DNA of 64,000 nt from an uncultured Allomuricauda sp. (GTDB taxonomy: Bacteria; Bacteroidota; Bacteroidia; Flavobacteriales; Flavobacteriaceae). The notes under the pieces were generated by a model, which saw only the letters and a program-made list of their open reading frames with translations, made no database searches and was not told the origin of the DNA. The DNA is taken from the NCBI RefSeq assembly GCF_947501165.1, contig NZ_CANMUU010000001.1, positions 186,001-250,000 of the forward strand, in the 5' to 3' direction. Shown here in pieces: positions 27,585-35,215 of the stretch (position 1 is the stretch's first letter; every line of letters begins with the position of its first letter). The translations under genes were made by a program, and so were the position numbers.

Positions 27585-28397
27585 GTGTATAAAAGACTCT
27601 TTCTTGCATTTCTACTTTTTCTTTCTTTTAACGCGCTGTCTCAAAAAACAGAAATTTCCCTGATTTCATGGAATATCCGAGATTTTGGAAAAACAAAAAA
27701 TGGTACTGAACTTGAAAAGATTGCCGATCTTGTAAAAGATACCGATATACTTGCGATTCAAGAAGTCGTAGCTGGTTATGGTGGTGCGCAAGCCGTAGCT
27801 AAGCTATCGGATATTCTTAATAGAAAGGGAGCCCAGTGGGATTATGTAATCAGTAACCCTACCAATAGTCCTAAATATGCTACCGAACGTTACGCTTTTA
27901 TTTGGAAAACAAAGAATATCAAAATAAAGAACAGAGGTTGGCTACTTGATGAATTGAATCCGGATATAGACAGAGAACCTTTTTTATTGGATTTCTACTT
28001 AAACAAGCAAAAATTTACTGTGGTCAATTTTCACTCCAGACCCCACGATAAAAATCCTGAAAGTGAAATAGAGGCTTTGAGTAATTTTGTTGTGGATTCG
28101 CTGAGAACCCCTTTGATAATTGCCGGTGATTTTAACATGAATGAAAAAGAACCCGTTTTTGACCTTTTAAAAAGCAAAGGTTACAAGGTAACTATTACCA
28201 ATCAGAAAACCACACTAAAAAGAACTTGTAAACGTGGAGAATACCTTAATTATCCAATAGACAATATTTTTTATTCAAGTGATATTTCAAAGATTGAAGG
28301 TGGGATCATAGATTTTGTTCGTTTGTGCGCCCACCTTGAAAAAGCCAGAAAGCTATCAGACCATTTGCCCGTTTTTTTAAGGTTTGAGTTGAAATGA
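27585..28397 (+). CDS. Secreted endonuclease/exonuclease/phosphatase-family protein
   Basis: After a signal peptide (KRLFLAFLLFLSFNALSQ) the mature protein has EEP-fold catalytic motifs: SWNIRDFG with Asn, AIQEV with Glu, VNFHSRPH with His, IAGDFNMNE with Asp-x-Asn, and KLSDHLPV with Asp-His at the end. These proteins are metal-dependent DNases or phosphodiesterases; export suggests extracellular or periplasmic nucleic acid or lipid substrates. The reading frame extends to a TTG at 27567, but the predicted transcription start lies near there, so GTG at 27585 (270 residues) is preferred. It is the only island gene left of the mob region read rightward besides the one at 38007. Confidence 0.85.
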   Translation: MYKRLFLAFLLFLSFNALSQKTEISLISWNIRDFGKTKNGTELEKIADLVKDTDILAIQEVVAGYGGAQAVAKLSDILNRKGAQWDYVISNPTNSPKYATERYAFIWKTKNIKIKNRGWLLDELNPDIDREPFLLDFYLNKQKFTVVNFHSRPHDKNPESEIEALSNFVVDSLRTPLIIAGDFNMNEKEPVFDLLKSKGYKVTITNQKTTLKRTCKRGEYLNYPIDNIFYSSDISKIEGGIIDFVRLCAHLEKARKLSDHLPVFLRFELK

Positions 28398-28452
28398 ACT
28401 CAACATTTATTATGAGGTATTATTGAAATATCATTTTACCTAGAACAAAGTT

Positions 28453-29595
28453 TTATTTTTTTGATTTTACCGATGATTTAAGAAGGCTTTGGTAATCTTC
28501 AAATGCGTCAGCGAATTCTTCGGAGAACTCATAATTACTAAATTCATATTCTTCATTAACACCAGAATCCGTTGATAATTGGATTTCTCCATATTTTACT
28601 ACTGGAATTTGGTAATTGCCTTTGAAGCGCTTATCTGGAGTTCCGTTCTTATTGACTTTCGCCCAAGTTTTATCAATGATTTTTGAATCTTTAGGTATTT
28701 TGCCTGTCTCGGTAAAGCGAACACTTTTATGGAAAAAATCTAATTCTTCAAACCCAATAATTGCAAACTTGTGTTTTGAAGAAAACATCACAATGAAATT
28801 AGGATAAAAATAAAGATCTGCTCCATTGGCGTTTTTGAAGTACATGGCATCATAATGAGATTTGATATATGGCAAACTTTTAAACCCAAATCTTACTTCT
28901 TGTTTCTTCACTAATGTCCCAGCAGACGACCTTGACTTAATAGTATCTTGCAGACTTGAGTTTGTAATGTCCCAAATTTTATGGCAACTGGTCAAATTCT
29001 TAAAAGTTTCTAAGAGCTTTTTGTATTTTAAATCAAACTCATCATCAAAATCTATTTCTAGGCTAACGAAGCAATTTTTAATTTGATTTTCAAGTTCTGC
29101 AATTGTCTCTTTTTGAGCAGAAATATCAGTTTTAAACCTTTCTGAAATTCCTTTGCTAACAAAACCATATATCAAAATATAGCTTATAGTTAATTTGAAT
29201 TTTGTTGATGCCAATTTGGACTTAACTTTTTGCAAATCCCGTTTAAGTTCAATTCTTTGTTTATGCGCCAATAAAATGGAATCTTTAATCCCCTGCATAT
29301 CTTGGCTTGTAATCTCTTGAACGTCTGCACTTATTATTTCCTTTTCCGCATAAATGTGTTGCTCAGATTGTTCGACAACGACAAATTGATTCTTTTGGCT
29401 TATTGTTTCATCACTAGATAGTTTTTTTCGATGATATATTCCAGTTCCCGGAATCCCTGTGTTCAAATAAGTGCCTTTTTTACCAACTGTAATATTTGCG
29501 CCCTTAACACCAATTGAGGTGCTAATTCCACTTTTGCTAAGGTTCAATTGTACTCCCGGAATTATTTTAATTCTTTTTCTAAAATTCCAAGCCAT
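28453..29595 (-). CDS. DUF4236 domain protein
   Basis: The first 55 residues, with RKRIKIIPGVQLNLSKSG, then TSIGVKGANITVG and LNTGIPGTGIYHR, are a standard DUF4236 domain, predicted beta-rich and common in small bacterial membrane or phage-linked proteins. A coiled-coil-like middle (about residues 105-200) and an unrecognised C-terminal half containing FYPNFIVMFSS and KFAIIGFEELDFF follow. No function is known. It is 116 bp downstream of the Cas2-like gene; the gap has no TTACAG dyad, so it may be a separate unit or the operon's last gene. Confidence 0.75.
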   Translation of the reverse strand: MAWNFRKRIKIIPGVQLNLSKSGISTSIGVKGANITVGKKGTYLNTGIPGTGIYHRKKLSSDETISQKNQFVVVEQSEQHIYAEKEIISADVQEITSQDMQGIKDSILLAHKQRIELKRDLQKVKSKLASTKFKLTISYILIYGFVSKGISERFKTDISAQKETIAELENQIKNCFVSLEIDFDDEFDLKYKKLLETFKNLTSCHKIWDITNSSLQDTIKSRSSAGTLVKKQEVRFGFKSLPYIKSHYDAMYFKNANGADLYFYPNFIVMFSSKHKFAIIGFEELDFFHKSVRFTETGKIPKDSKIIDKTWAKVNKNGTPDKRFKGNYQIPVVKYGEIQLSTDSGVNEEYEFSNYEFSEEFADAFEDYQSLLKSSVKSKK

Positions 29596-29711
29596 AGTTT
29601 TTTGTGTTATTAAATACCTAATTCTTATTTGAGCCTACTCATCCTCAATCTACACAGGGTAAAATCCAAAAAAAAATTCTGTTTGGCCAAGGTGGTGAGG
29701 TCATGTGAGCC

Positions 29712-29984
29712 TCACAAATTTTTTCTAAGCCAATCAGAACATTCTTCGCTAAACCCAGTCCAAGCTCCTTCCCTGGTTAAACCTACTATTAAAAGTTCAT
29801 CATTTGAATCAATAAATTTTTTCAAATGATCTCTAATTGATGCAGCTGTTGATAAAGATTTTACAATAAAAGTGCTATCTAAGCAATGCCACCAGTTTCC
29901 TAGGTTTTTAATTTGTTCAATTAATGTTTCATAATCTTGGCCTGATTTATTCAAATCATAACCAATTAAGAAGCTTTTTTTCAT
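29712..29984 (-). CDS. Cas2-like (SinR-family-type) small protein
   Basis: This 90-residue protein begins KKSFLIGYDLNKSGQDY, then LGNWWHCLDSTFIVKS, DHLKKFIDSNDELLIVGL and WTGFSEECSDWLRKNL. The pattern, a first strand ending in an Asp-containing loop and an Asp-rich second half, resembles the ferredoxin-like Cas2/VapD fold and proteins databases label SinR family. No CRISPR array or cas1 is present, so adaptation is not its role; RNase or toxin-like activity is possible. It is 13 bp downstream of the vWA lipoprotein and ends the seven-gene operon. Confidence 0.65.
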   Translation of the reverse strand: MKKSFLIGYDLNKSGQDYETLIEQIKNLGNWWHCLDSTFIVKSLSTAASIRDHLKKFIDSNDELLIVGLTREGAWTGFSEECSDWLRKNL

Positions 29985-29997
29985 GTTCTTTAAGTGT

Positions 29998-30939
29998 CTA
30001 ATTTTTTAATGTTCTTATTGATTGATTCTCCTTGTTTAAAATGAAGTCCTTAATTATTTTATCCATATTAGAAGGTAAATCGGCTTGTTTGATTTCGAAA
30101 CTTTTGACTCCCATTTCTTCAAGCCACTTATTCCAGTACGTTCTAATAACATCTTCCTCATGGGGGTTTTTATCACTCGGGTTTATACCTAGAATCAGAA
30201 CTTCCAAATTCGATAGCTCTTTATTTGCTTTAATAAACCCAAAATCCTGTTGGTCAAATTTTTCTTTCCAACCAGTTTTATTAAAACCAAAATGCTTTAT
30301 ATCCTGTGGTGTTAAATAGGTGGTTCTGTTACCTTCTTGGATTTTTGTGTTCTTATGAAATATGTAACCATCAGTTAGAACTACCAAAATATTCCGAGAC
30401 CCATCTTCAATGCAATAGTCATTTATTTTATTCTTGAAAAACCTCCAAGTGTCCGAACCAACATAATGGTCATCCTTTATTGCAGCTTCATAAATCAGCT
30501 TTGAAATACTGTCATACTTTTTACAAGTATTTAAGATTTTCTCCTTCGTAACATTGTCCTTATTAAAGGATATTTTTAAGATGCTTAGTTTCTTGTTGAG
30601 AGTATTATCCGAAGGTTCAGGGTCTATAAAAACTTGGATTTGATCATTTATCCTTATCATTTTCTTGTTCATCACATGGGCTTCAAAACTTTTTGCAATT
30701 GATTTTAAATACCCTACATCCCTCAAATAGAATTCCATTGCTGGAGATGGATATTTTTTGGGATTTATCCGATCCGACAGGTCTAAAAGCACACTAATAT
30801 TCAAGTTTTCTCGATTGGACGATAACTTTGGGATTTCATGGTCATGAATGGATTTTTCCTGTTTAGAATCTTCTTTACATGAGCTGAGTAAAGTTGATGT
30901 CAGAATAGACAACAATATGGCACAGAAATACTTTTTCAT
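29998..30939 (-). CDS. Lipoprotein with vWA-like domain
   Basis: A 313-residue protein with a signal peptide and lipobox LLSSC. The mature part has ISVLLDLSDRINP, a MIDAS-like DxSxx strand in which the usual third residue is Arg, and NILVVLTDGYIFH, the second metal-binding strand, as in TerY-type vWA domains. It should sit on a membrane surface facing the periplasm or outside. Its gene follows the coiled-coil membrane protein by 4 bp and precedes the Cas2-like gene. With the TerB-like protein upstream it forms a Ter-like pairing, here moved to the envelope. Confidence 0.75.
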   Translation of the reverse strand: MKKYFCAILLSILTSTLLSSCKEDSKQEKSIHDHEIPKLSSNRENLNISVLLDLSDRINPKKYPSPAMEFYLRDVGYLKSIAKSFEAHVMNKKMIRINDQIQVFIDPEPSDNTLNKKLSILKISFNKDNVTKEKILNTCKKYDSISKLIYEAAIKDDHYVGSDTWRFFKNKINDYCIEDGSRNILVVLTDGYIFHKNTKIQEGNRTTYLTPQDIKHFGFNKTGWKEKFDQQDFGFIKANKELSNLEVLILGINPSDKNPHEEDVIRTYWNKWLEEMGVKSFEIKQADLPSNMDKIIKDFILNKENQSIRTLKN

Positions 30940-30943
30940 TAGA

Positions 30944-32203
30944 CTAGTTTATCAGTTTATACAATCGCCCTTCGTAGCTTTCATCTGCAATATCATGCTC
31001 TTCTAAGTGTTTTTTTTCTTCCACAGCACATTGAGATAATAGCTGATCACGCCTTTTCAGAGAATCAAAATTATCCGCGATAGCCAAAAACCAACCTTTA
31101 ACATATTCAGCATGGTAGGTGAGGTAATGCTTGTTGGAAAAAACAAAACCGTCAATAGTTCTTTGTAGATCATTTATCTTTCCTTCAATCCCAGAAATTT
31201 CTTCTTTTATGGGATTCAGTTTTTCTATCTGATTGGCTATCTCTTGTTCGCAATTCAGAATATCTTCTCTTTTGGATTTGATAAATGTTTTGATTTTATC
31301 AAAATTGTCATACTCCTTCATAATAAAATCAAACACTAAACCCCAGATAATGTAGACTACAAAACCGGCAAATATTATTCCCCAAAACTCTGCTTTGGTA
31401 AAAGCAATTTGAACATTGAAATCAGGTGAGTTTAATGTTTTCTCAATATCATATATCTTTTTTTCTATTTGGTATGCAAGTATCGCATCAAAAATGAAAG
31501 TGACGATAAAAAGCGTTCCTATCTTGACATAGGAAATCCAGTTTTTATGTTTTTGGAACATGTGGATAAGATACCCTAGCCCCATAAAAGCGAAGGGTAT
31601 GGTAGAAACGAAAATACCTTCAAGCCACCCATCTTCAATGGCCTTGGTCAAGGCATTGGCATCAAAAATTGCATTGGTCAATTGGTTGGTATCAAACACT
31701 TTGAAAAAAGCGGAATACGATGCCGATATATAAAAAACCAGTAGATAGAATGTAATCGGAATCAATACAATTAAACCTAAGTAAAATTGAGCTTTGGGCT
31801 TTTTGTCTGCATCCTCAACATATTTTTCAGGTTTCTGTTTTACATCGGTTATTTCATTTCTATAGTTTGAGATTTTTTGTTGCAAAGCTGAAATGCCTTC
31901 TTCTACTATAGCCTTAACGGTTTTCCTTTTTTTCAATTCAATCTCATACTTGCTTTTTTCCTGTACATAGGGCTCTTTCAATTCTTTTTGCAGTTTCTCG
32001 TTTTCCCTGCATTTCCCCTTATAATCCATATACACATCTTGCAAGCAGGCTTTGAAAATCATATGATTTCCTTCTGCTTGTTTTGAGGAACCGTAACCGC
32101 TTTCAAAAAATGTGAGCTTTATTTTTTCTTCTTCGTGCTCTTTTCCCTCTACTTCTTGAGGGGCCGTTTTCTTAATCGAAAATATTTTTTTTAAGGAGTT
32201 CAT
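30944..32203 (-). CDS. Coiled-coil membrane protein, four predicted spans
   Basis: I do not recognise this 419-residue protein. Residues 1-135 are charged and helical with a coiled coil (about 60-130); hydrophobic spans follow near 140-162, 193-215, 225-247 and 270-292; the C-terminal 120 residues form another coiled coil (FIKSKREDILNCEQEIANQ). Both ends should be cytoplasmic. Its gene lies one base after the TerB-like gene and 4 bp before the vWA lipoprotein, so the three products probably form a complex across the inner membrane. Confidence 0.7.
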   Translation of the reverse strand: MNSLKKIFSIKKTAPQEVEGKEHEEEKIKLTFFESGYGSSKQAEGNHMIFKACLQDVYMDYKGKCRENEKLQKELKEPYVQEKSKYEIELKKRKTVKAIVEEGISALQQKISNYRNEITDVKQKPEKYVEDADKKPKAQFYLGLIVLIPITFYLLVFYISASYSAFFKVFDTNQLTNAIFDANALTKAIEDGWLEGIFVSTIPFAFMGLGYLIHMFQKHKNWISYVKIGTLFIVTFIFDAILAYQIEKKIYDIEKTLNSPDFNVQIAFTKAEFWGIIFAGFVVYIIWGLVFDFIMKEYDNFDKIKTFIKSKREDILNCEQEIANQIEKLNPIKEEISGIEGKINDLQRTIDGFVFSNKHYLTYHAEYVKGWFLAIADNFDSLKRRDQLLSQCAVEEKKHLEEHDIADESYEGRLYKLIN

Positions 32204-32204
32204 A

Positions 32205-32606
32205 TTATTCTTCCATTTTGGATATCAATTCTTTTAGCGGAATATTGGCCTTTGCGTTTTCTAAAAGAAATTCACAGATATCATTAACATTCTCTTCTTC
32301 GAAATCAAATTTTAGGCAGTACTTTCTTAAGGTATTTACCTCATCATCTGTTACGATGCCATCGGCCCAAATCATTAAAGCCAAATCATATAGATATTCA
32401 ATTTTCCCCTCTAATGATGTTGGTATGATGGAATCTTGTGAAGGATGCAATAAAATATCGTTTAATTGATCTTTACTTATTCCTCTTTCCTCAGCGAATT
32501 TGTAGAGCATCTGTAATTCCAGAACATCAAAATTGTCATCAGTAAAAGCAATCTGATAAAGTCTCAAAAAATGACTTTTCAATTCAGTGGAAATATTCAT
32601 CATCAC
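32205..32606 (-). CDS. TerB-like protein
   Basis: The 133-residue all-helical protein has two acidic pairs typical of TerB-type domains: FTDDNFDVLELQML near residue 20 and MIWADGIVTDDEVNTL near residue 80, the second matching the ADGxVxxxE metal-binding pattern. TerB proteins occur in tellurite-resistance and phage-defence-linked clusters. Three Met codons in a row make the start slightly uncertain. It is 6 bp after the Excalibur gene and one base before the membrane protein gene. Confidence 0.75.
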   Translation of the reverse strand: MMMNISTELKSHFLRLYQIAFTDDNFDVLELQMLYKFAEERGISKDQLNDILLHPSQDSIIPTSLEGKIEYLYDLALMIWADGIVTDDEVNTLRKYCLKFDFEEENVNDICEFLLENAKANIPLKELISKMEE

Positions 32607-32612
32607 AACATG

Positions 32613-32912
32613 TTAGTTATTATTGTTTTCACAGGCTATTCCATCATTGTCTCTATCTAAATTGGAATAGCAACTTCTATTACTTTCAAAAGCGGACTGG
32701 GCTGCAGCTTGAGATGAAAAATCGGAGCAATTGCTATCGCAATCTGAATCGTTTTCACATGATATGGTTATTAAGATTATTACCGTAAGTATGGCGAAGC
32801 CAAAGCAACCCTTTTTCGTTTTCCTTCCTTTGGATTTTTTAAGTGATTTGTTCACAAAATGGCCTTGAACGTATGTGCCATCTTTCTTGTAATATCCTCT
32901 GCGATATTTCAT
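32613..32912 (-). CDS. Small Excalibur-domain protein
   Basis: A 99-residue protein with three parts: a basic N-terminus with GYYKKDGTYVQGHFVNK, a motif common near bacterial secreted domains; a hydrophobic span (GFAILTVIILITIS, about residues 37-50) ending in Cys, a possible anchor or lipobox; and a C-terminal Excalibur domain, CSDFSSQAAAQSAF followed by YSNLDRDNDGIACE, with the DxDxDGxxCE calcium loop and paired cysteines. It should face the envelope side. It begins 8 bp after the Pro/Lys-rich gene. Confidence 0.8.
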   Translation of the reverse strand: MKYRRGYYKKDGTYVQGHFVNKSLKKSKGRKTKKGCFGFAILTVIILITISCENDSDCDSNCSDFSSQAAAQSAFESNRSCYSNLDRDNDGIACENNNN

Positions 32913-32920
32913 TTAATACT

Positions 32921-33058
32921 TTATTTAGGAGGTTTTCTTTTATGCGGTTTCACAGGTACGGTTTTAGGACCTGGTTTAGGAATATTAGGATTTTTTCTTG
33001 GCACTGGAGAAGGTTTTGATCTTCTGTGTGGTTTTACTGGAACTGTTTTCTTTGCCAT
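32921..33058 (-). CDS. 45-residue Pro/Lys-rich peptide
   Basis: Starting at ATG 33058 the product is a 45-residue very basic peptide with two copies of KTVPVKPH(R/K)(R/K) and a PRKNPNIPKPGPK linker. It has no hydrophobic segment, so it is soluble or binds nucleic acid or membranes through charge. It lies 11 bp after the DUF1508 gene and 8 bp before the Excalibur gene. The longer reading frame to 33139 overlaps the DUF1508 gene and is less likely. Confidence 0.6.
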   Translation of the reverse strand: MAKKTVPVKPHRRSKPSPVPRKNPNIPKPGPKTVPVKPHKRKPPK

Positions 33059-33069
33059 TTCAAAATGTA

Positions 33070-33258
33070 TTAACTGGTCAAATCTTCTACCTGCGCAAAG
33101 GGCGCATCTCTTTTTACCGCTTCGATTCCGTTTTTGCACGATTGTTTTGAATTGTACATCTCGCTTGTAGCGATGATTTCACCATTGCCTTTGGAGCGAA
33201 GGTTAAAATAGAATTTGCCGTTGCTACTCTTTTTGATTTCAAATTTTGGAAATGCCAT
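33070..33258 (-). CDS. DUF1508 (YegP-like) protein
   Basis: The 62-residue protein, from the ATG at 33258, reads as one DUF1508 repeat: FEIKKSSNGKFYFNLRSKGNGEIIATSE, then a Cys-containing helix (SKQSCKNGIEAVKRDA). E. coli YegP has two such repeats; function is unknown. It is the first gene of the seven-gene operon, about 27 bp after a TAGGTTTG -7 box with a TTACAG dyad upstream. The frame extends to 33300, but those residues lie at the predicted transcription start. Confidence 0.8.
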   Translation of the reverse strand: MAFPKFEIKKSSNGKFYFNLRSKGNGEIIATSEMYNSKQSCKNGIEAVKRDAPFAQVEDLTS

Positions 33259-33285
33259 GATTCTTTTGGTTTTTATTTTGTTTAC

Positions 33286-33330
33286 CAAACCTAAAGGCAT
33301 TCAAAAAGAATTCCTTACAGATATCTGTAA
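33286..33330 (-). promoter_or_regulatory. Promoter and TTACAG dyad of the DUF1508-TerB-vWA operon
   Basis: On the complement TTACAG-ATAT-CTGTAA (33315-33330) has its centre exactly 29 bp upstream of the -7 box TAGGTTTG (33293-33286). No TTTG -33 element is present; an activator at the dyad would replace it. TTGAAT lies 5 bp before the -7 box, as in related island promoters. Confidence 0.75.
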
Positions 33331-33389
33331 AGCAAAGAAGTAATGTCAAAAAGATTTTTAAATGCGTAGTATTGTTGTTGAAATGAGAA

Positions 33390-33608
33390 CTAATCTTCCC
33401 ATCCGCAAAGCGTTCTACCCATATTTTTCGCCTCTTTCAAAGTGACCTCATAGATTTTGGTAGAGCAACGGGAAAGCCCTCGGCAATGCTTGTTATAATG
33501 ATATCGCTTACTTCCCTTGCCCTTGCAGACATAGACTTTGTTTTTCTCAATAGTCGAAGAATTTAAACCAACAAAAAGTATGCAGAGATATATGGTAAAT
33601 GATTTCAT
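33390..33608 (-). CDS. Small exported Cys/His-rich protein
   Basis: A 72-residue protein with a signal peptide (FTIYLCILFVGLNSS) and a mature part with the pattern VYVCKGKGSKRYHY, HCRGLSRC and LKEAKNMGRTLCGWED. The spacing of Cys and His (C, H, C, C, C) is that of small zinc-binding domains seen in many Bacteroidota exported proteins and related to the Ada-like fold. Function unknown. It follows the lipoprotein gene by 71 bp and probably ends that cluster. Confidence 0.7.
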   Translation of the reverse strand: MKSFTIYLCILFVGLNSSTIEKNKVYVCKGKGSKRYHYNKHCRGLSRCSTKIYEVTLKEAKNMGRTLCGWED

Positions 33609-33679
33609 AACGAGCAGTAATAATTCAAATTAATAGTCATTTATTCCAATATTTTGTTTTCACTTTTTAGTCCACGGCT

Positions 33680-34054
33680 TTAATTGGGTTGTGAGTACCA
33701 CGATGAGTCGTTTAATAGTGTTAGACAGAGCGCTGCTATTTCGGAAATTTCAGATTGGTCTACTACATCGTGATCTTTCACTGCTCCATCGATGCAGATT
33801 TTCAAGTCGGTCGCACCACTCTTCACTTCACTTAGTGATAAATCCTTATTTATCGAATAGACAAAGTCAGCACAAGTTGCCAGTTTATTTCTTTCTGTAG
33901 CTGATTTCCAATCGATTATTTTGGCTTTATGTAGAGTCCCTCCATTAAACCATTCGTTGGATTCTACAATTGGACCTGATAAATTACTATTATTAGAACA
34001 ACCACATTTCCAAATGAATAAAACAACCACAATAACAATGATGACTTTTTTCAT
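33680..34054 (-). CDS. Small lipoprotein, unknown function
   Basis: The 124-residue product has a signal sequence with VLFIWKCGC, where either Cys could be lipidated. The mature part is acidic, with CADFVYSIN and KICIDGAVKDHD and a conserved-looking end SSWYSQPN. I do not recognise the family. Its start overlaps the stop of the small membrane protein gene by 4 bp (ATGA), so the two are translationally coupled. Confidence 0.65.
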   Translation of the reverse strand: MKKVIIVIVVVLFIWKCGCSNNSNLSGPIVESNEWFNGGTLHKAKIIDWKSATERNKLATCADFVYSINKDLSLSEVKSGATDLKICIDGAVKDHDVVDQSEISEIAALCLTLLNDSSWYSQPN

Positions 34055-34275
34055 GACTTATTGCTTATTTGCTTATCTGAGTTTTCGATTAGTTTTCTTA
34101 GTAGATTATTTGTTTCATTCATAATGCTTATACGCTCATCAATTTTATAATACCATAGGACGACCCAACGAAAGATGAAAAACAATACTAGAAGGAAGCA
34201 TAGCAATAAAATGAATATTAGGGCTGGTAAGCTAGATTCCTGCATCTTTAAATCGATTGTAAATAATATTAGCAT
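34051..34275 (-). CDS. Small single-span membrane protein
   Basis: The 74-residue product has one strong hydrophobic helix (LIFILLLCFLLVLFFIFRW) and a C-terminal coiled coil (ERISIMNETNNLLRKLIE). The ATG at 34275 immediately follows the TAA of the upstream gene; an internal ATG at 34245 is an alternative. It resembles small coiled-coil membrane spacers such as holin-like or anchor proteins only in shape. Translational coupling on both sides supports a real gene. Confidence 0.65.
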   Translation of the reverse strand: MLILFTIDLKMQESSLPALIFILLLCFLLVLFFIFRWVVLWYYKIDERISIMNETNNLLRKLIENSDKQISNKS

Positions 34276-34419
34276 TTAATTTTTGCACCCATTTCTGTCA
34301 CAGGTAATCCTCTCATTAGAGTTTACCCAATGACTTGCAGAAGTATCGAAACCACATCCTGTTTCTCCACCTTTATATCCAATGTGCACTTCTCCAGTTT
34401 CTGTATTTTTTACAGCCAT
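34276..34419 (-). CDS. 47-residue Cys/Gly-rich small protein
   Basis: From ATG 34419 the product is MAVKNTETGEVHIGYKGGE-like with two later cysteines and an ERITCDRNGCKN ending; three cysteines in 47 residues and no signal peptide. Beta-rich by appearance. It is the first gene of the four-gene small-protein cluster, about 28 bp after a TAGGTTTG -7 box. The frame extends to 34461, which would include the start-site region. Confidence 0.6.
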   Translation of the reverse strand: MAVKNTETGEVHIGYKGGETGCGFDTSASHWVNSNERITCDRNGCKN

Positions 34420-34446
34420 GATAATTGTTTTAAAGTTTCCATTAAA

Positions 34447-34491
34447 CAAACCTAATCCCATTAAACAATAATCCCTTACAGGATTCTGTAA
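34447..34491 (-). promoter_or_regulatory. Promoter and TTACAG dyad of the small-protein cluster
   Basis: On the complement the dyad TTACAG-N4-CTGTAA (34476-34491, extended by flanking CC/GG) is centred exactly 29 bp upstream of TAGGTTTG (34454-34447). TTTAAT lies 5 bp before the -7 box. The palindrome could also act as a weak terminator for the response regulator's opposite side, but no T tract follows. Confidence 0.75.
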
Positions 34492-34538
34492 GGGATTTAA
34501 ATTTGTTTTGATAATCGGGTCTTAGGAAAAATTAAATA

Positions 34539-35204
34539 TCAAATTTTACCTTCCTTTGCGAGTTTAAATAGCAGGCTTGTGGTATTCTTTGCCTTGTATT
34601 CATCATATAGCTTGCTTATTCTTTTGTCAATTGTACTCTCGCTATTTGGAGTCCTATTTTCTTTTTTGAACTTGGCGGAAATTTCTTTCTTGGTGAGGCC
34701 GTTTGCTAGTTCTTTTAATATGGCGCGATCAAAAGCGTCCAATTCGACAGTATTATTGGCAGCAGTCAAATTTAGTTGGGGCGACACAAAAGTTCTATTA
34801 TGAAATACTTCGTTAACGGCATTGACCAACTCAACCATTCCTCTTCGGCCCTTGCAGACATACCCGTTAATTTTATGTTCTTTAAAAAGGGCATTGACGT
34901 AGATAGGATTGTTTTCCATAGAGTGGATAATAATTTTTAATCCCGGTTGCTGTGCTCTTGCTAATTTAATGAGTTCCCTTCCGGAAGTGAGCTTTCGGTC
35001 GACATGATCTTTTTCGAAAAACAAATCGGTGACCATCAACTCGTAAGGCTCATTTTTTTTGAGGGCCACTTTCAAGCGATTAAATGCCTTGTCACAATAA
35101 AACTCACTTTGCAATTCTTCGATTGCCAATTTTTCAGTTAAGGTTTCGGCAATACCTTGGTTTTCTCCCTGAAAATCTTCTACTAATACTACCTTTTTGA
35201 ACAT
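34539..35204 (-). CDS. NarL/LuxR-family response regulator
   Basis: The 221-residue protein has a receiver domain with acidic VLVEDF, phospho-acceptor Asp60 in MVTDLFF and Lys118 in YVCKG, and a C-terminal GerE-type HTH (about 155-221): FDRAILKELANGLTKKEIS, then STIDKRISKLYDEYK. An insertion (KKENRTPNSES) lengthens the turn compared with typical GerE domains. GerE-type dimers bind 6-4-6 dyads such as the ComA site TTGCGG-N4-CCGCAA, so this is the best candidate to bind the island's TTACAG dyads. It is 11 bp downstream of the sensor kinase gene. Confidence 0.88.
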   Translation of the reverse strand: MFKKVVLVEDFQGENQGIAETLTEKLAIEELQSEFYCDKAFNRLKVALKKNEPYELMVTDLFFEKDHVDRKLTSGRELIKLARAQQPGLKIIIHSMENNPIYVNALFKEHKINGYVCKGRRGMVELVNAVNEVFHNRTFVSPQLNLTAANNTVELDAFDRAILKELANGLTKKEISAKFKKENRTPNSESTIDKRISKLYDEYKAKNTTSLLFKLAKEGKI

Positions 35205-35215
35205 GTCGTATTCAA

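Noticed and set aside
29712..29984. CRISPR-Cas locus suggested by the Cas2-like protein
   Set aside because: No repeat-spacer array, cas1 or other cas gene in the window.
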